DNA from: JAKLDO01 sp035354435
GTDB lineage: Bacteria > UBP6 > UBA1177
Length of the DNA stretch: 39,382 nucleotides
NCBI GenBank assembly: GCA_035354435.1
Contig: DAOQAY010000004.1
Span: 1 to 39,382, forward strand
Reading direction: 5' to 3'
Positions within the stretch are counted from its first letter, which is position 1. Each line of letters opens with the position of its first letter. The notes beneath the pieces were generated by a model that saw only the letters and a list, made by a program, of their open reading frames with translations, made no database searches and had not been told where the DNA came from. Shown here in pieces: positions 30,928 to 39,382 of the stretch. Position numbers and translations under genes: made by a program.

Positions 30928-33900
30928 TTATTCTCCCTGTTTCTCATTCGCGGTTTCTGTTGAATTAGCTGCTTCACCAGAGTTTTCAGCCTTAGCTTCC
31001 GGAGCAGCAGGCGCTACAGCCGGGGTATTATTCTGAACTGGGACTGTAACTGCTCTGGGCTTATTCAACATTTCTTTCAAACTCTTTCTTTCCTCATCAG
31101 AAATTTTCGGGAACTTGAAATCAATATCAATCTTTCCGATAAGCGAAGAAGTTTCTATCATTTCAGGAAGCGGAATTATTTCATTCTCATCATAATATTT
31201 TCCGCCAGTAACTTCCTGAAAGAATCTGAGTTCGTGTTTAGCTTTTGCAACCCATTCGTTGTAAACAGATGTCTCATATCCTTTTTTCATGGCACCTTCA
31301 AAAAAAGCAACTGCATTTTTCTGTGCACCAAAAGCCTTTTCATCAAGATAGTTCTTATATTCAGCTATCTGAGCATCACTAAGCCAAGGAGCAAGAGGAG
31401 CATTGAACATCTGATCAGTAAGATCTTTATAGATTTTACCAATGTAGAAAAGTGCCGCAGGTGTAAATCTGGCAGATCTAGCTGTTTCGATAATTTTTGC
31501 ATATTTATCAGAAAGACTGACTGTCAGTTCAATTTTTTTGGTCATCTTTTCCTGCGACTCTTTGTTAAATTCATCTTTAACTTTAGCAGCAGCTTTAATA
31601 TTGGCAACTTCACTTGGCATAAGCTGACTTACATCAGCATCTCCCAGATGTATCACTTTGCCGTCCTGAACATCAAAACCCATCTGAAGAAGTTCATAAC
31701 CTTTCATCTTCTTTTCGAATTTAATATTGTCGAACTTGAGAGCCATGTAATTGTTGTATTCAGGAAGAACTTCTTCAAGAAGAGCTTCCGCAATAATATC
31801 ACGGGACACTTCATTAAGGTCTTCCTTTTCCTTAAATTCACCACCTCTGAAGATCTGAAGAACATAGTCAATGTTTTTATAATAATTTTTCTTGTCTACA
31901 TTCTCTTTCTCCATTTTTATCTTTGCACCGAAAAGAGCAAGAACAGTATTCGGATCACCTTTTTCCACTTTAACCTTGGGTTCAGATGAAATAGCTTTTG
32001 CTGCACCCTTTTCATCAATAAAGAAAAAGTCAGTGAGTCCTTTCATATCAGTGTGGTCGGAAATAAACTTATCAAAACCTTTTTCAGCTTTGTCATAGAA
32101 AGTTTTTCCTTTTCTCATCCAAATATAACCATACTGAAGAGCTATCTGAGCTTTTTCTTTATCAGTCTTAGCATACTTGTCAACATACAGTCTGTAATTA
32201 TCAATTGCTTTTTCAGTCTCACCAATGCTTTCAAAAAGAATTGCTGCGTTATAAACAGCATCGCCGGTATCCTTGCTTCCCGGAGCTTTTTCAATGAATT
32301 CGATATAAAGCTCAGCAGCTTTGTCATAATAAGCGATCGCTTCATAGTTCTTCGCAAGTCCGAACATAACCTTTTCTCTAAGAGCTGACTTTTTGTACAT
32401 ATCATCAGTTTCTTTTAAGAACTGCTCCTGAACTCTGATTGACTTATAGAGATCGCCGCCTTTCTGATAATATACAATTGAATTGTAAAGTGCGACATCA
32501 TTAAACTTCGAATTAGGAAACTCTGTAACGAAAGCCATGTATCTATCAGCAGATTCTAGTCCTTTTCCATTTTTAAATGGAATATCAGCTGAATAGAATG
32601 TCGCCATTTCTTTGAATTTTTCAAGATCACCCTTCAATCTGTTCTGTCCGGAAAGAAGTGCTGAATTTCTCAAGAACTCTCTTGATTTATTGTTTATTGC
32701 TTCCCAATCCTTAGACATATTGAGAGAGTCCATTATTAAGTCAGCTGAGAAAATAGCCAGATTATTTCTGGGATATTTCTGGACTATCATTTCAAAAACA
32801 GGGACAGCCTTATCAAAATGATTGAAGGCATAGTAAGTTATTGCCTGCTGATAAATGATATCAACAAGATATTTAGATTGCGGAATATTTTTAATATAAG
32901 TGTCGCAGGCATTAATATATTTCTGATGAAGTTCAGGAATGGGTTTCGGTTTAAATTCATCCGAAACAACATCTTTTTTTCCTGCATCTTTGTCATCGGC
33001 AGCTTTAACCATATTTGCCTGAATTTCGCCTGAGCCGTCATTTTTTGACTTTGCAACCCTGTTCTTCGCTTCTTCTTTCGCTTTTTTCTGGTCTGATTCA
33101 AGAAGTGCCCCGAAGCAGCTTACCGCACCATAGGAAGCGTCTTCAAAATGATGACCTTTCGGATTCATTTCCGCAACCATCTGATACTGATCACCAGCTT
33201 CAGGGTATTTTTTATGATCATAAAGGAATTCAGCAAAGTTGAAACGCATGTCGTATGAAGCTTCAGATTTCGGGAAATATTTCAGATAGGTCGGATAAAG
33301 TTCACCGACAATCTTCCATGTTTCATCAGCCTTTGTCTTTCTTGCTTCGTTGTGATAGTCAACTGTAAGAATTCTCAAAGCGGCCTCAGCAGTCTGACGA
33401 GCACTTTCAAGTGTTGTTTCGTCTTTTGCATTAGCTTTTACCCATACAGCACCAGCATCAGCATAGTTTTTAACAATATTAATGATCTCTTTTCTTACCA
33501 TTTCCTTATCATTGAGTTTTTTATAACACTCAACTATCTGCTTCTGCCAAGTAGGACCTTCCGGTCTTTCTGGAGCTTCTGCCTGCAATTTTTTGTATAT
33601 CTTTATTGCTTCAACGCTTCTATCCTGATCAAAATAGATATCTGCAAGTCTTTTAAGAACTGCAATGAAATATTTCTGTTCTTTTACAATAGTTTTAAAA
33701 TATCTTTCAGCATCATCAACGGTACCGGACTCTGCATATGGAGCAACCATGTCGTTAAGAGCATTTTCTTTCAAATCGACATCATTGATCTTATTCGCTG
33801 CCTCAACAACCTGCTGGAACATCTTTACTGACTGTTCATATTCGCCGACATTGTAAAGGCACCATGCGTATTTATAAAGCGCAAAACCGTAAAACTTGTT

Positions 33901-34566
33901 TGTAGGATATTTGTCAAGAATCGCCTTATAATTAGGAATAGCCTTGAAAACATTATTATTGTTGAAGAAATATTCACCCATTTCAAAGAATGCGTCAGCG
34001 GCAAACTTTGAGTTGGTATATTTTTCAACAACAAGGGTGTAATATCTTACAGCTCTCAAAGGCTGTCCGACTTCCATAAGGTTGGATGCCATGAAAAAGT
34101 AAACTTCATCAATATTCTGGAAATCAGGATATTTCTTGATTATGTAATCACATATATCAATCGCCTTGTTATTCCACTCCCATGAAGCCTTAAGGTCAAG
34201 CTCCGGCATTGGAGCGTTGGGATCGTTCATCTCGTAATACTTGTCTGTCTTTTTATTGTACTCACTCATTATAACGGCCTTGATGCCTCTGGCTTTTTCC
34301 CAGTAAAGCTCAGCCATTCTTCTATAAACTTCAGCTTTCCTCGGACCTTCAGGATAATCCTTAATAAGCTCATTGAGCTGTTTAATGGCCTCATCCCTCT
34401 TTTCCATTGATTTACTGTCAGTCTTCACTTCAATTGACGCGATCTGTGTCTTTTTAGGACCGGTTGTCTCTGTGTCTCTTTTCTTCCTCTGAGCAAAAAT
34501 AGTACTGCTGAAAGAAAGTACAAGCACAACCACAAGAAGAGTGCGTAATAATTTATTGCTTAACAT
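30928..34566 (-). CDS. GltD/AgmU-like giant TPR protein (cassette A)
   Basis: At 1212 residues this is the largest product in the window. It has a signal peptide (MLSNKLLRTLLVVVLVLSFS, cleavage near FAQ, about 26). TPR-type helical repeats fill most of the chain (KAEVYRRMAELYWEKARGIK, YFFMASNLMEVGQPLRAVRY, FYGFALYKYAWCLYNVGEY, MRFNFAEFLYDHKKYPEAG, AVYNAAILFESIGETEKAI). The C-terminal block FYIGKIYKDLTDQMFNAPLA with a later VYNEWVAKAKHEL is shared with the 1118-residue protein of cassette B. An Ala/Pro/Glu-rich tail (about 1175-1212) is probably disordered. The family is that of AgmU/GltD, a periplasmic component of Myxococcus gliding complexes. The next gene starts two bases after its stop. 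Confidence 0.88.
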   Translation of the reverse strand: MLSNKLLRTLLVVVLVLSFSSTIFAQRKKRDTETTGPKKTQIASIEVKTDSKSMEKRDEAIKQLNELIKDYPEGPRKAEVYRRMAELYWEKARGIKAVIMSEYNKKTDKYYEMNDPNAPMPELDLKASWEWNNKAIDICDYIIKKYPDFQNIDEVYFFMASNLMEVGQPLRAVRYYTLVVEKYTNSKFAADAFFEMGEYFFNNNNVFKAIPNYKAILDKYPTNKFYGFALYKYAWCLYNVGEYEQSVKMFQQVVEAANKINDVDLKENALNDMVAPYAESGTVDDAERYFKTIVKEQKYFIAVLKRLADIYFDQDRSVEAIKIYKKLQAEAPERPEGPTWQKQIVECYKKLNDKEMVRKEIINIVKNYADAGAVWVKANAKDETTLESARQTAEAALRILTVDYHNEARKTKADETWKIVGELYPTYLKYFPKSEASYDMRFNFAEFLYDHKKYPEAGDQYQMVAEMNPKGHHFEDASYGAVSCFGALLESDQKKAKEEAKNRVAKSKNDGSGEIQANMVKAADDKDAGKKDVVSDEFKPKPIPELHQKYINACDTYIKNIPQSKYLVDIIYQQAITYYAFNHFDKAVPVFEMIVQKYPRNNLAIFSADLIMDSLNMSKDWEAINNKSREFLRNSALLSGQNRLKGDLEKFKEMATFYSADIPFKNGKGLESADRYMAFVTEFPNSKFNDVALYNSIVYYQKGGDLYKSIRVQEQFLKETDDMYKKSALREKVMFGLAKNYEAIAYYDKAAELYIEFIEKAPGSKDTGDAVYNAAILFESIGETEKAIDNYRLYVDKYAKTDKEKAQIALQYGYIWMRKGKTFYDKAEKGFDKFISDHTDMKGLTDFFFIDEKGAAKAISSEPKVKVEKGDPNTVLALFGAKIKMEKENVDKKNYYKNIDYVLQIFRGGEFKEKEDLNEVSRDIIAEALLEEVLPEYNNYMALKFDNIKFEKKMKGYELLQMGFDVQDGKVIHLGDADVSQLMPSEVANIKAAAKVKDEFNKESQEKMTKKIELTVSLSDKYAKIIETARSARFTPAALFYIGKIYKDLTDQMFNAPLAPWLSDAQIAEYKNYLDEKAFGAQKNAVAFFEGAMKKGYETSVYNEWVAKAKHELRFFQEVTGGKYYDENEIIPLPEMIETSSLIGKIDIDFKFPKISDEERKSLKEMLNKPRAVTVPVQNNTPAVAPAAPEAKAENSGEAANSTETANEKQGE

Positions 34567-34606
34567 TTTCCGGAACCCCTATTTTCTAAAATTATCAATA
34601 CCATCA

Positions 34607-36226
34607 TTATTCCTTACAAGCGTTTTCAACATAGAAGAAATAGAAACCAAGCTCGTCTTCCCAGTATTCGCCATCAAAAGGATAGTAGTAATAACCATCC
34701 GGAACTGAAGGATTCATTTCTGATTTCTTTTTCTGAGTAGCATCCTCTTTAAGATTTTTTCCATACAACTCTTCTTTTTCAAGAGCCGATTTCATACTGT
34801 CGGTCATCTCGAAACGGATAGCTCTCATATCAGCGATCAACTGAGCAAGCTCTCCATTGAGATTCTGGACTCTCTGAACAAGCCATATACCTGCTTCGTT
34901 TCTGAGTGTTGTAAGCTGATACATCATCTTTTTTGAAACATCCAGTGCAATGACGCTCTTTTTGAACGCATCAGGTGAAGCTTCAACTATATTAAGCTCG
35001 TTTTCAATCTCTTTAATATGTCCGTATTTTCTCTGGAAAAGCGGCTCAGTAAGGATGTTCTTCAAAACAGCTTCAGGAAGTGCAGTAACTTTGCCTTCCT
35101 GGGCATCTTTATACATTTTGAGAAGTTCCTTATAAACATCAAGTCCTGTCTTAGTGGAAACGCTTTCAAGCCATGAAGTCATTTTCTGTGCATAATTCGG
35201 ATATACTCCGAAGAAATAATCAATAACTCTATTAACTTCATCATACTGGCACAGATTGTAATATGTTACAGCTTCAACAATATTTACTTCGGGGAAATAA
35301 ATATCGGTGAAGAAAGGAGATCTGAGAGTAACAACAGTACCGAGAGTTGCATCGAATCTTCCGATCATAAGTGATGCCCAGGTTCTTGCAAAAAGAGAAT
35401 CAAACCACTGTTTATTGTCTCTGCCGACATTTGAAAAATAATTCAATGCGACATTGAACATAGCAAGCTTGTTCTGTGCTTTCCATGCTGCGGCATAATA
35501 CAATTCACCGAGTGCAAGTTCAGCCATTCCTTTAAGTTTTTTTATATCGTCGCCGATGTATTTGTCATCAGGCATCTCTTTAAGCTCTGTAAAACTTTTC
35601 ATCGCCTCTGCATACATCTGCTGCCTTACCTGAATAACGCCGAGGAAGTATTTAGCTTTCGGGTAGAAGGAACTGTAATCCTTTACCTGACTGAACATTT
35701 GAATTGCCTGATCGTCCTGACCGTTATAGAAACTGATCTTTCCGAGATAATATGTCAACTCGTTGGCGAACTTTTTGGGAAGTGCCGAATAATTGACATT
35801 GGAAAGAACAGCAAAAAGAACTCTTTCGTCTTCAGTTTTATATGTAACTGCAAGAAGTTTCAAAAGACTGGATACAAAATAGTGCGATTCCGGACCTTCA
35901 AAAAGAACTTCTGCAAGCTGATATTCCGAAGCCTGATAAAGTCCCATTCTGAAAAGTGATTCAGCATAGTAATACCTTGCTGTTTCATGGAGTCTGTCCC
36001 ACTCCTTATTCTTCATGATTGCATAAAATCCGACAGATGATGTAAAATAATCTTCGTCATTGTAAGCTTTTACAACTTTAACAACCGCTTCAGGCATACC
36101 TTCGACAAATGACGAATCTATCTTTTCATATTTTTTCATTTCTTTTTCGCGAACCGTAAGCTGATTTCCGCATGATGCAATGATCAGCAACGACAGCGCT
36201 ATAGATAAAGCTATTATTTTTTTCAT
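34607..36226 (-). CDS. GltC-like TPR lipoprotein (cassette A)
   Basis: The 539-residue protein has a lipoprotein signal (MKKIIALSIALSLLIIASC, lipidated Cys19). I start at ATG 36226, which follows GGGGTGG at a suitable distance, rather than ATG 36241. Helical repeats with TPR character run from about 50 to 340 (ARYYYAESLFRMGLYQASEY, FYPKAKYFLGVIQVRQQMY, ELALGELYYAAAWKAQNKL). A helical region follows, and then a distinctive C-terminus, YYYYPFDGEYWEDELGFYFF (about 510-530), a motif I associate with large TPR proteins of myxobacterial motility-type clusters. Its cassette B counterpart at 24090-26378 lacks both the lipobox and this C-terminal motif and carries a long coiled coil instead. The GltC label is tentative. 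Confidence 0.82.
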   Translation of the reverse strand: MKKIIALSIALSLLIIASCGNQLTVREKEMKKYEKIDSSFVEGMPEAVVKVVKAYNDEDYFTSSVGFYAIMKNKEWDRLHETARYYYAESLFRMGLYQASEYQLAEVLFEGPESHYFVSSLLKLLAVTYKTEDERVLFAVLSNVNYSALPKKFANELTYYLGKISFYNGQDDQAIQMFSQVKDYSSFYPKAKYFLGVIQVRQQMYAEAMKSFTELKEMPDDKYIGDDIKKLKGMAELALGELYYAAAWKAQNKLAMFNVALNYFSNVGRDNKQWFDSLFARTWASLMIGRFDATLGTVVTLRSPFFTDIYFPEVNIVEAVTYYNLCQYDEVNRVIDYFFGVYPNYAQKMTSWLESVSTKTGLDVYKELLKMYKDAQEGKVTALPEAVLKNILTEPLFQRKYGHIKEIENELNIVEASPDAFKKSVIALDVSKKMMYQLTTLRNEAGIWLVQRVQNLNGELAQLIADMRAIRFEMTDSMKSALEKEELYGKNLKEDATQKKKSEMNPSVPDGYYYYPFDGEYWEDELGFYFFYVENACKE

Positions 36227-36240
36227 TATCAGCCACCCCA

Positions 36241-37110
36241 TTATTTAGCAAAGGGAAGGAACATGCTTGCATTGATCGTAAACATGAAATCTGATTTAAG
36301 GTAAGCAGCCGTTCCACCTTCCTGTTTCGGACGCTTATCTTTCATGATAAACCAGTCACAGTTAAGGCTGAGACTTGCATTCTTTCCAAGGAATATTCTC
36401 GGAGCGAATCCGATCTGGAAAGCACCATTATGATTTGTCAATGTCTTTACGCTTTTGTTCTTATCTTCCGATTTTGTCTGATAGTAAAAACCGCCTGCGG
36501 AAACATTGATATCATACTTAGGTATCATATCACCGAAAAGACTCAGTTTTCCGTAGAAAGGAGTGAAAGAAACACCCAGACCGGCAGCCATAAGCATATT
36601 GCTTTTTGCAACATACGCATCAGCTTCATCAGCCTGTTTAAGAGTTTCATTCTCCCATGATACTGCGCCATAAAGGAAACGGGCCTGAACAGCAATGTAT
36701 TCATTTATGTGATATGCCATTCTTGCTCCGACAACAAGTACATCTTCCCAGTCTCCGTTGATAAAACCGAAATCGACACCCATTTCAAAACGACCATCCT
36801 TGTTGAAATCCTTTTTCTGAACAACCTTGATCTGTTTTTTCTTGTCGATATTCAAATCTCTAAGCTCTTTTTCAGACTTTGAGTCTGCAGCAGCTTCACC
36901 AATCTCAAGATTAGCTGTCTTGGGAGCATCTGCCGGAGCCGCATCAGCTTTTGCCGGTTCTCCTGTGGTGGCAGCAGCATCAGCCGGAGTACCTTCTGCA
37001 GGTGTTCCACCGCTTCCGCCATCCAGATCGAAAAGATCGTCACCCGCAAGGGAGATAGAAAGAAACATAAAAATTACGATTGTAAAAATGGATAATCTGC
37101 TGTGTTTCAT
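36241..37110 (-). CDS. Myxobacterial-type outer-membrane beta-barrel protein (start of cassette A)
   Basis: The 289-residue protein has a signal peptide (MKHSRLSIFTIVIFMFLSISLA). A low-complexity Ala/Pro/Gly/Asp linker follows (about 30-75), then a beta-barrel from about 95. The barrel entry KKKQIKVVQKKDFNKDGRFE followed by GVDFGFINGDWEDVLVVGAR is characteristic of an outer-membrane barrel family of Myxococcota, to which GltA/GltB-type proteins appear to belong. Later strands include AYHINEYIAVQARFLYGAVS, GLGVSFTPFYGKLSLFGD and FMFTINASMFLPF. The ATG follows AAGGAG and a candidate promoter with a perfect TTGACA. It is the first gene of the cassette A operon and ends next to the GltC-like gene. 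An outer-membrane anchor role is inferred. Confidence 0.82.
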   Translation of the reverse strand: MKHSRLSIFTIVIFMFLSISLAGDDLFDLDGGSGGTPAEGTPADAAATTGEPAKADAAPADAPKTANLEIGEAAADSKSEKELRDLNIDKKKQIKVVQKKDFNKDGRFEMGVDFGFINGDWEDVLVVGARMAYHINEYIAVQARFLYGAVSWENETLKQADEADAYVAKSNMLMAAGLGVSFTPFYGKLSLFGDMIPKYDINVSAGGFYYQTKSEDKNKSVKTLTNHNGAFQIGFAPRIFLGKNASLSLNCDWFIMKDKRPKQEGGTAAYLKSDFMFTINASMFLPFAK

Positions 37111-37160
37111 AGCTCCTTACCTAAAATAGAATTGTTAATCCACCAAAAACTCTCGGGGCA

Positions 37161-37189
37161 AGACTATTTTATTTTGAATCCAATGTCAA
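37161..37189 (-). promoter_or_regulatory. Candidate promoter of the cassette A operon
   Basis: On the minus strand a perfect -35 TTGACA (37189-37184) and TAGTCT (37166-37161) are 17 bases apart. Transcription would start near 37154, about 45 bases before the ATG at 37110, with AAGGAG in the leader. The gap 37111-37303 holds no gene; apart from this promoter it has only short AT-rich palindromes that do not look like a strong terminator for the gene at 37304. Confidence 0.55.
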
Positions 37190-37303
37190 GAAATTTTCCC
37201 TCATCAGGAAATGATGTTATGGTGTTGAATTGATTGAACTATTTTCACATTGAAAGATTATGATTTTTCAGTTTTGAAAAATTTTATTACAGAAAAAATC
37301 GAA

Positions 37304-39382
37304 CTATTCTGCTTCAAGAAAAAAGTTAAGAGGTGTCGTCACTCCGTCCGAGACATCAACCGTCATAGTTGTCTTTTTAAAACCAGGTGCTTCAGCTGAA
37401 ACTTCCCATTTCGGCCATGAATATGTAGTGTTGGAATATACCGTGCTGTCACCGATAGAATAGGCTCCGTTTGCTGCTGATGTTGCACTCCATATCCCGT
37501 CATTGACCTTTACTGTAGCCCCATTTATGGGATTGTTAGTTCCGTTCGCCTTTACTGTTCCGGCTATATTGCCTTTCCCAGGCTGGAGCCCCACATTGAC
37601 CTTGAAATGTCTGGCAGTTTTTGTCGGATAACCCATTGTATCGATACTTATAACATGCAGAAACCATATACCGTCAGGAACACCTGTTTTTGTAAGATCT
37701 TTCTTATCCGTTTCTATCCCCGTCGTGGATGACGGAGTTGTCTGTGCATATCTGTCCCATATGTATCTGTAAGTCGGAAAACTTCCTTCTTTTCCGCCCG
37801 GGTCTGTCCAGTTAAGTGCAACTGTTGCAGTATCATAGAATGTGCTCTGGTTCGCATGAGATGAAGAAGTTATTGCCGGAGGTGCATCGTTGACATTTAT
37901 TACAAATGCATTGGAAACTGATCCAGTCTGAGCATCATAATCGTTTGTTGTAAGATGAAAGTAATTCGTTCCGGCAGCAAAACTTGCAGCATCAAGAACG
38001 ACTGTATTATTTTCGGTGTATATGCCGTCTCCGCTTTTGGGAACATATACAGATGCAGTACTGATCTTATAGAAATATGCTGAAACTTCGAGATATGTCG
38101 GCCTGTTCCAGCTGATGGATGATGAACCGAATCCGTCATTATACCATTTGTTCTGATCGGGGTGGGTTGTTGATGATATCTTTTCAGGAGGGGTCACGGT
38201 AACAATATTATATGTTCCTATACTCGCGCTTGGGTCAACTATTCCGGCCGATTTCTGTCCAGACAGGATCTTGATCATACCTTTGCTTCCTGCTCCGCCG
38301 TTATAGCTTGAGGTATAATTGCTTATACTGCCCGCACCGCCGTCAACAGTGAGTTCAGCACTTGCCTTGACTTCAACAGTACCGCCGTAAAGAGTTATAG
38401 AACCGCCTGAACCGCCGCCTGAACCGCCGTAATATTCACTTACCCCGTTACCGCCTTTTGCTGAAAGAGTTCCATCAATAAATATGTTGCGGGCATAAAG
38501 CACTATCGCTCCGCCCCCTTTGCCGCCTGCCGTACCATATTTATTAGAACCACCGCATGAACCTGTTTTGTATTTAAGTATGCTCAAACTTGGAACTGCA
38601 GATCCACCGCTTACAGTCCAGTTGGACCCACTGGAATAATAGTAAGAATTAGTACCGGCATCTTTATGTCCGCCGCCGCCGCCGCCGCCGTAAGAGTATC
38701 CGTTTGATGAAGTGCCATTTGAAGGACCGCAGGTTATTGCATCGGCATAAATGCCTGATGTTGAATCAATTGTTATGTCTCCACCGGCATGTATTTCAAG
38801 ATATCCGACAGCCGGATCTACCGTTATTGTTGTAAGAGATGTAAGAGAGACATTACCATAATAGTAATAAAGACCGCCCATAGTAGTTGTGGTGCCGACA
38901 AGATTCAAAGTATTTATAGCACACAATCCCGTATCATCTATGCATGGAGTGGTCGGACCGCAGTTCCCTGTAACATCCCACAGACCGTCATTTCCGCAAG
39001 TTTCCGCCTTTCCGTCGACATTGCATCTTCTCTGACCGGTATCACAGTCACCGATACATTCTCCCGAATTGCATTCATATTTGCAGACATCTGTAACTAT
39101 CCATGCCAGTCCGTCATCATTACATTTCTGTGCAGTTTTATTGATGCATCTTCTTTCTTTTGGAGTACAGCTTGGATTTACGATACAGTCACCGTCAACG
39201 CAAGTGTCATTACAAACACTTGTCAAAACCCAGCCGTCACCTGATGCATTGCATGTTTCAACATTGCCGTCAACATTGCACCTTTCATCAACATATGGCA
39301 CACAACCACCAGTATCACCAGTGTTTCCGGTATTGCCAGTATCTCCGGTATTGCCAGTATCTCCGGTGTTGCCAGTATCTCC
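37304..39382 (-). CDS. Large secreted cysteine-rich, glycine-rich protein (5' end beyond window)
   Basis: Only the C-terminal 692 residues are present; the frame is open to the window edge at 39382. In order there are a Gly-X-Thr repeat of about 27 residues (GDTGNTGDTGNTG), then three Cys-rich modules with the pattern CNVDG-x-x-ETC, W, C-x-x-x-C, G-x-C (about 39300-38930). A Gly-rich beta-solenoid-like region follows (YGGGGGGGHKDAG, GGSGGGSGGSITLYGG; about 38770-38240), then Ig/FN3-like segments (NAFVINVNDAPPAIT, STFYDTATVALNWTDPGG). A carboxypeptidase-regulatory-like beta domain is at the C-terminus (GNIAGTVKANGTNNPINGAT onward; about 37580-37304). Such multidomain proteins are common surface or secreted proteins of Myxococcota. 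The function is unknown; adhesion or matrix binding is a guess. Its relation to cassette A is only proximity. Confidence 0.75.
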   Translation of the reverse strand, partial: GDTGNTGDTGNTGDTGNTGNTGDTGGCVPYVDERCNVDGNVETCNASGDGWVLTSVCNDTCVDGDCIVNPSCTPKERRCINKTAQKCNDDGLAWIVTDVCKYECNSGECIGDCDTGQRRCNVDGKAETCGNDGLWDVTGNCGPTTPCIDDTGLCAINTLNLVGTTTTMGGLYYYYGNVSLTSLTTITVDPAVGYLEIHAGGDITIDSTSGIYADAITCGPSNGTSSNGYSYGGGGGGGHKDAGTNSYYYSSGSNWTVSGGSAVPSLSILKYKTGSCGGSNKYGTAGGKGGGAIVLYARNIFIDGTLSAKGGNGVSEYYGGSGGGSGGSITLYGGTVEVKASAELTVDGGAGSISNYTSSYNGGAGSKGMIKILSGQKSAGIVDPSASIGTYNIVTVTPPEKISSTTHPDQNKWYNDGFGSSSISWNRPTYLEVSAYFYKISTASVYVPKSGDGIYTENNTVVLDAASFAAGTNYFHLTTNDYDAQTGSVSNAFVINVNDAPPAITSSSHANQSTFYDTATVALNWTDPGGKEGSFPTYRYIWDRYAQTTPSSTTGIETDKKDLTKTGVPDGIWFLHVISIDTMGYPTKTARHFKVNVGLQPGKGNIAGTVKANGTNNPINGATVKVNDGIWSATSAANGAYSIGDSTVYSNTTYSWPKWEVSAEAPGFKKTTMTVDVSDGVTTPLNFFLEAE
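39302..39382 (-). repeat. Tandem 18-bp coding repeat encoding Gly-X-Thr triplets
   Basis: On the minus strand the unit GGAGATACTGGCAATACC recurs about three times with one or two base changes, then degrades into shorter 9-base units. It encodes (Gly-Asp-Thr-Gly-Asn-Thr)n, a collagen-like triplet pattern serving as a linker. The array continues past the window edge, so its full length is unknown. Confidence 0.85.

Noticed and set aside
39302..39382. CRISPR-like short tandem repeats at the window end
   Set aside because: The units are contiguous with no unique spacers and encode an in-frame Gly-X-Thr linker.

Overview
The window comes from an AT-rich Gram-negative bacterium. It encodes outer-membrane beta-barrels, many lipoproteins, an outer-membrane polysaccharide export (OPX) protein, TolQ/TolR-type motor proteins and an RlpA-like lipoprotein. 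The gene families point to the Myxococcota or a nearby deltaproteobacterial lineage: AgmX/PglI C-terminal domains, AgmU-like giant TPR proteins, AglT-like TPR lipoproteins, myxobacterial-type beta-barrels, cysteine-rich modules with Gly-X-Thr linkers, and RCC1-repeat lipoproteins. No rRNA, tRNA or CRISPR array was recognised. The placement rests on gene families, not on a marker gene.

Layout. (1) 1-1003, plus strand: ndk and a small CoA-binding protein. (2) 1025-2296, minus: a seven-repeat RCC1 lipoprotein. (3) 2474-5976, minus: a compact restriction-modification operon with controller protein, Dcm-like cytosine methyltransferase, EcoRII-like endonuclease and Vsr, followed by a cupin gene. 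Its predicted specificity is CCWGG. A promoter with two direct operator repeats lies upstream. (4) 5977-7811: REP-like palindromic repeats, a second cupin gene, and a tRNA m6A methyltransferase-like gene whose 3' end carries an in-frame DUF559 nuclease domain bounded by a near-perfect inverted repeat. (5) 7819-27136, minus: one long, tightly coupled gene series. (6) 27337-37110, minus: a second series. (7) 37304-39382, minus: the 3' part of a large secreted cysteine-rich and glycine-rich protein that runs off the window.

The main feature is 7.8-37.1 kb. Two tandem paralogous cassettes each encode, in transcription order, a GltC-like TPR protein, a GltD/AgmU-like giant TPR protein, a GltE/AglT-like TPR lipoprotein, a tiny GltF-like exported protein and a GltG/PglI-like inner-membrane protein. 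GltC-G here are the Myxococcus gliding/sporulation (Glt/Nfs) names. The first-transcribed cassette A (37110-27337) is bracketed by two small beta-barrel proteins and has no motor. Cassette B (27136-15562) carries a TolQ-like protein and two TolR-like proteins between its gltF-like and gltG-like genes. It continues through a hypothetical gene into a beta-barrel, a short OPX lipoprotein, a Wzc-like polysaccharide co-polymerase/tyrosine kinase, a SPOR/RlpA-like lipoprotein and a SpoIID-like peptidoglycan enzyme, then queA and the methyltransferase.

My reading is that this is a proton-motive-force-driven trans-envelope machine of the Glt/Nfs superfamily, coupled genetically to a Wzx/Wzy-type polysaccharide exporter and to peptidoglycan remodelling. 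This resembles Myxococcus sporulation, where Nfs and AglRQS work on exported spore-coat polysaccharide. The function is inferred; the architecture and the paralogy are visible in the sequence.
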